IMG/VR virus record: IMGVR_UViG_3300044614_001239
Span: 1-20,815 of that record
Strand: one strand, 5' to 3'
Length of the DNA stretch: 20,815 bases
From: a virus
This document shows positions 19,801 through 20,815 of this stretch, in pieces. How positions within the stretch are numbered: the first letter of the stretch is position 1; the number at the start of each line of letters is the position of its first letter. Under the pieces are notes generated by a model. That model saw only the letters and a program-made list of their open reading frames with translations. It searched no databases and was not told where the DNA came from. The position numbers and the translations under genes are program-made.

Positions 19801-20622
19801 AACGGGCCGATGTACGACGAGATCCCCACCGACGGCAAGCCCACGGCGCGGCACAGCTATCAGGGCTTGGTGTACGTGCCGACCGTTGGCGCTCAAGGGT
19901 CGGTGTTCATGCACGCACGGCGCCTGTGGCGGTACGACATCGCCACGGGACAGTGGGTCCTCAAGCGCCTGGTCAACGATCAGATTCGCAGCACTGGGGG
20001 CGCCGCGCCGAACGCCACTGGCGTCATTGAAATTCACGCCGCCGAGCAGTCTCTGGCGATCTGGGATGAGGCTACGAACCGGGTGCTGTGCAGCGCCTCC
20101 GGGTCGGCGGGTCAGGGCGCCTACGCCTACAACTGGAACACACAGACGTGGGCGGGCTGGAGCGGCGTCTACGGCCTTAACTTCAATGACGCGGCTGTGG
20201 TGCGGCAGGGTCGCACGGTGGTGTCTTTCAACGCCCCCGCCGCAACCGGCGGACGGGCAGGGCGCTACTGGGTTCACAACCTGGACACGGGCGTCACCGC
20301 AACTGGCACCGACGTGCAGCTCGGTGGCGGCCTGACGCGGGCCAACTTCCAGCCGGCCGACGCCTTCTACGACGCGTACTCGATGGTCTACGTGCCGCCG
20401 CTGAATCGGTACTGGGTCTGGACGCGCAACAACGTGGGCGGCATGCAAGCGCTGCAACTTGACCCGACCACGACACCGTGGACTCTATCCCCGCTGAGTT
20501 TTGCCAACGCGAGCCCGATTCAAGAGCGACTTGCACAGGGTCGCACTCACTGGATTGAGGCTCTGAACGCGGTGCTGGTGTGGGACCACTGCTTCGTCGG
20601 CGCGAAGCTCTACAAGTTCTGA
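16852..20622 (+). CDS. Giant multidomain tail fibre/spike candidate (1256 aa)
   Basis: ATG at 16852 is the first possible start after an in-frame TAA at 16840. Residues 31-125 form an Ig-like beta domain. A run of ten prolines (about 129-138) is a linker. Residues about 143-370 resemble the RIFT-barrel entry domain of PcRGLX/YetA-type rhamnogalacturonan lyase-like proteins (AFRQGDLPSG, then TWPDNSAKFAVLAG). About 380-800 is a large aromatic helical region (RVAQQHAYRAGRYGVYYRD, WMQDFVTAAVGYARHL), suitable for an alpha/alpha toroid. From about 843 a kelch-like propeller begins (WNTVPTGRWIEVGG; GGGHSDGYNNGLYRFDFY near 907). Such a layout suits a receptor-binding spike that holds or cuts surface polysaccharide. 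Catalytic residues cannot be assigned by eye. Confidence 0.7.
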   Translation: MATPQSDLYSAASGPIYAGRAAPSAPPPPPAPSLTLSSDGAATVGVAEALTVTAANITAPASVTVARVSGPAATIDPVPVTPAPGELTKLAYATAAAVGTLRLQASATISGSLVQSNAVDIVVSAAPTPPPPPPPPPPAAGTTITALALNATTTGTHPWACGHAFRQGDLPSGTSLAGVQCIVLTTWPDNSAKFAVLAGSTALTANVDATVNLTTGIAPAGAALTTANLPAMTAVIAGSVSGSATFTGADWVSPFRTVVTGPLMSSWVYRKTIDATLHAYVEVRLWAGGAVEVLPWLENGYVMVAGATSRNETWTFDLGGTQRESITLDFCGRQRLYLLTGTKLAHWLATDPDVFIRHSAAYIEATKLVPNYSATSPDSAITSWSESITSPHEQGLYPNGMGAGGYHLSIGLLPRWDAMVYTNGSRKAYRVAQQHAYRAGRYGVYYRDENTLSPPRLLDHATRIIGNSSAGIGDTGSGASQSATQTGSVPPTWKVSHLPSMGFVSALISGRWCHIETAQFNASLAMMHASTSFRQNGDGVLQTFSYLQVRGVAWALRAIAQAAAISPDDDPLQAEFERQLSNTAAFNHSRYVAQSSHPFGWMNSILPGLTDGYTPGTTPPLAAASWMQDFVTAAVGYARHLTGDGIAEAAKLAGWFEFLGKSVATRTTDDFSAAGYPYRYAGAFAFGTAAQDNANWNDGSGPWPATPGDMWRWTWAEPSGAESSFTALWSQQPGCSAPPTKELGDGSLLFGGIGSVGSYWHNLMPALSYCAEFGIPGAAAGYQRVVSAPNFASGVAAQDAGDPTWAVRARSTETWGAGSELGTLVGDVWTPGRDAQGRVNLASWNTVPTGRWIEVGGSRIDTQLTAAVQAVSAGWSLQQLWGFSNSSNLMQSWSGFTIDQANARLWFLGGGHSDGYNNGLYRFDFYRMQWAIECPPSPRSTMSTAYLTNGSSTNHPQSTATAAANFNANNAAGLTTGVLVPALNGPMYDEIPTDGKPTARHSYQGLVYVPTVGAQGSVFMHARRLWRYDIATGQWVLKRLVNDQIRSTGGAAPNATGVIEIHAAEQSLAIWDEATNRVLCSASGSAGQGAYAYNWNTQTWAGWSGVYGLNFNDAAVVRQGRTVVSFNAPAATGGRAGRYWVHNLDTGVTATGTDVQLGGGLTRANFQPADAFYDAYSMVYVPPLNRYWVWTRNNVGGMQALQLDPTTTPWTLSPLSFANASPIQERLAQGRTHWIEALNAVLVWDHCFVGAKLYKF

Positions 20623-20629
20623 GGACCAC

Positions 20630-20815
20630 ATGGCCGTCACCACCATCACTACCGAAGCGGGCCTTGCCGCCTGGATCACCGCGCGCAATGCCCAGACCGT
20701 CTGGACTGAAGACGAGATTGCAGAGATCGATCTTGCAGCGCTCAACATCGGTTCGGGGTCGCTGACCCTCAACCCCGGCGGCAGCGGCTTCCGCGCGGTG
20801 ATTCGACCCTCCAGC
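20630..20815 (+). CDS. Start of a further virion-type gene (partial)
   Basis: ATG at 20630 with GAGGA just upstream, seven bases after the previous stop. The frame is open to the last base, giving 62 residues. The opening (VTTITTEAGLAAWITARNAQ) and a LTLNPGGSGFRAVIRPS strand suggest a beta-rich, perhaps right-handed beta-helix protein as in tail spikes. The gene is cut by the window end, so its nature is open. Confidence 0.5.
   Translation, partial: MAVTTITTEAGLAAWITARNAQTVWTEDEIAEIDLAALNIGSGSLTLNPGGSGFRAVIRPSS

Noticed and set aside
1-20815. CRISPR arrays, tRNA or rRNA genes, insertion sequences, diversity-generating retroelement
   Set aside because: No regular direct repeats with spacers, no cloverleaf pattern, no transposase or reverse transcriptase motif was seen by eye on either strand.

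Overview
The window is a stretch of a GC-rich tailed double-stranded DNA phage or prophage. Every credible gene lies on the plus strand, and most are packed with ATGA/GTGA overlaps or gaps of a few bases. A spanin pair (Rz with a nested Rz1 lipoprotein) points to a Gram-negative host. The codon style (strong preference for GAG, CTC, CTG and GCC) suits a GC-rich proteobacterium. The exact host cannot be read from the sequence.

Layout: (1) 1-258 is the end of a lysin of the TIGR02594-like CHAP type. (2) 360-2027 holds small accessory genes, including a crAss001_48-like protein and a protein with a twin-arginine signal. (3) 2060-2677 is a probable small terminase, followed by small accessory genes to 5899, one of them (4039-5022) a mosaic protein that looks imported. 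(4) 5896-8232 is the large terminase, interrupted inside its ATP-binding loop by a 272-residue intein with a LAGLIDADG-type endonuclease domain. (5) 8286-9170 contains the spanins. (6) 9115-11292 encodes an HExxH protein, an HslV-like Ntn-hydrolase and a calcineurin-like phosphoesterase with a helix-turn-helix front end. (7) 11394-16246 carries small membrane, cysteine-rich, coiled-coil and virion-type genes plus a 478-residue propeller-like protein. (8) 16267-16800 encodes an almost pure 14-residue tandem repeat protein. (9) 16852-20622 encodes a 1256-residue multidomain fibre or spike candidate, followed by a further virion gene cut off by the window end.

How it fits together: the terminase packages DNA, the lysin and spanins open the cell, and the distal block probably builds the host-binding apparatus. 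No portal, major capsid, scaffold, tape-measure or tail-tube gene was recognised, so these must lie outside the window or be unrecognisable to me.

Non-coding signals: the gaps before 360 and 3298 share a GGAACTT box, a fixed 24-base spacing to CAGAT, and an 8-bp hairpin that hides the Shine-Dalgarno sequence. One stem pair differs between the copies in a compensated way (C-G versus G-C), which argues for a real RNA structure. A different hairpin sits directly on the start codon at 5708.
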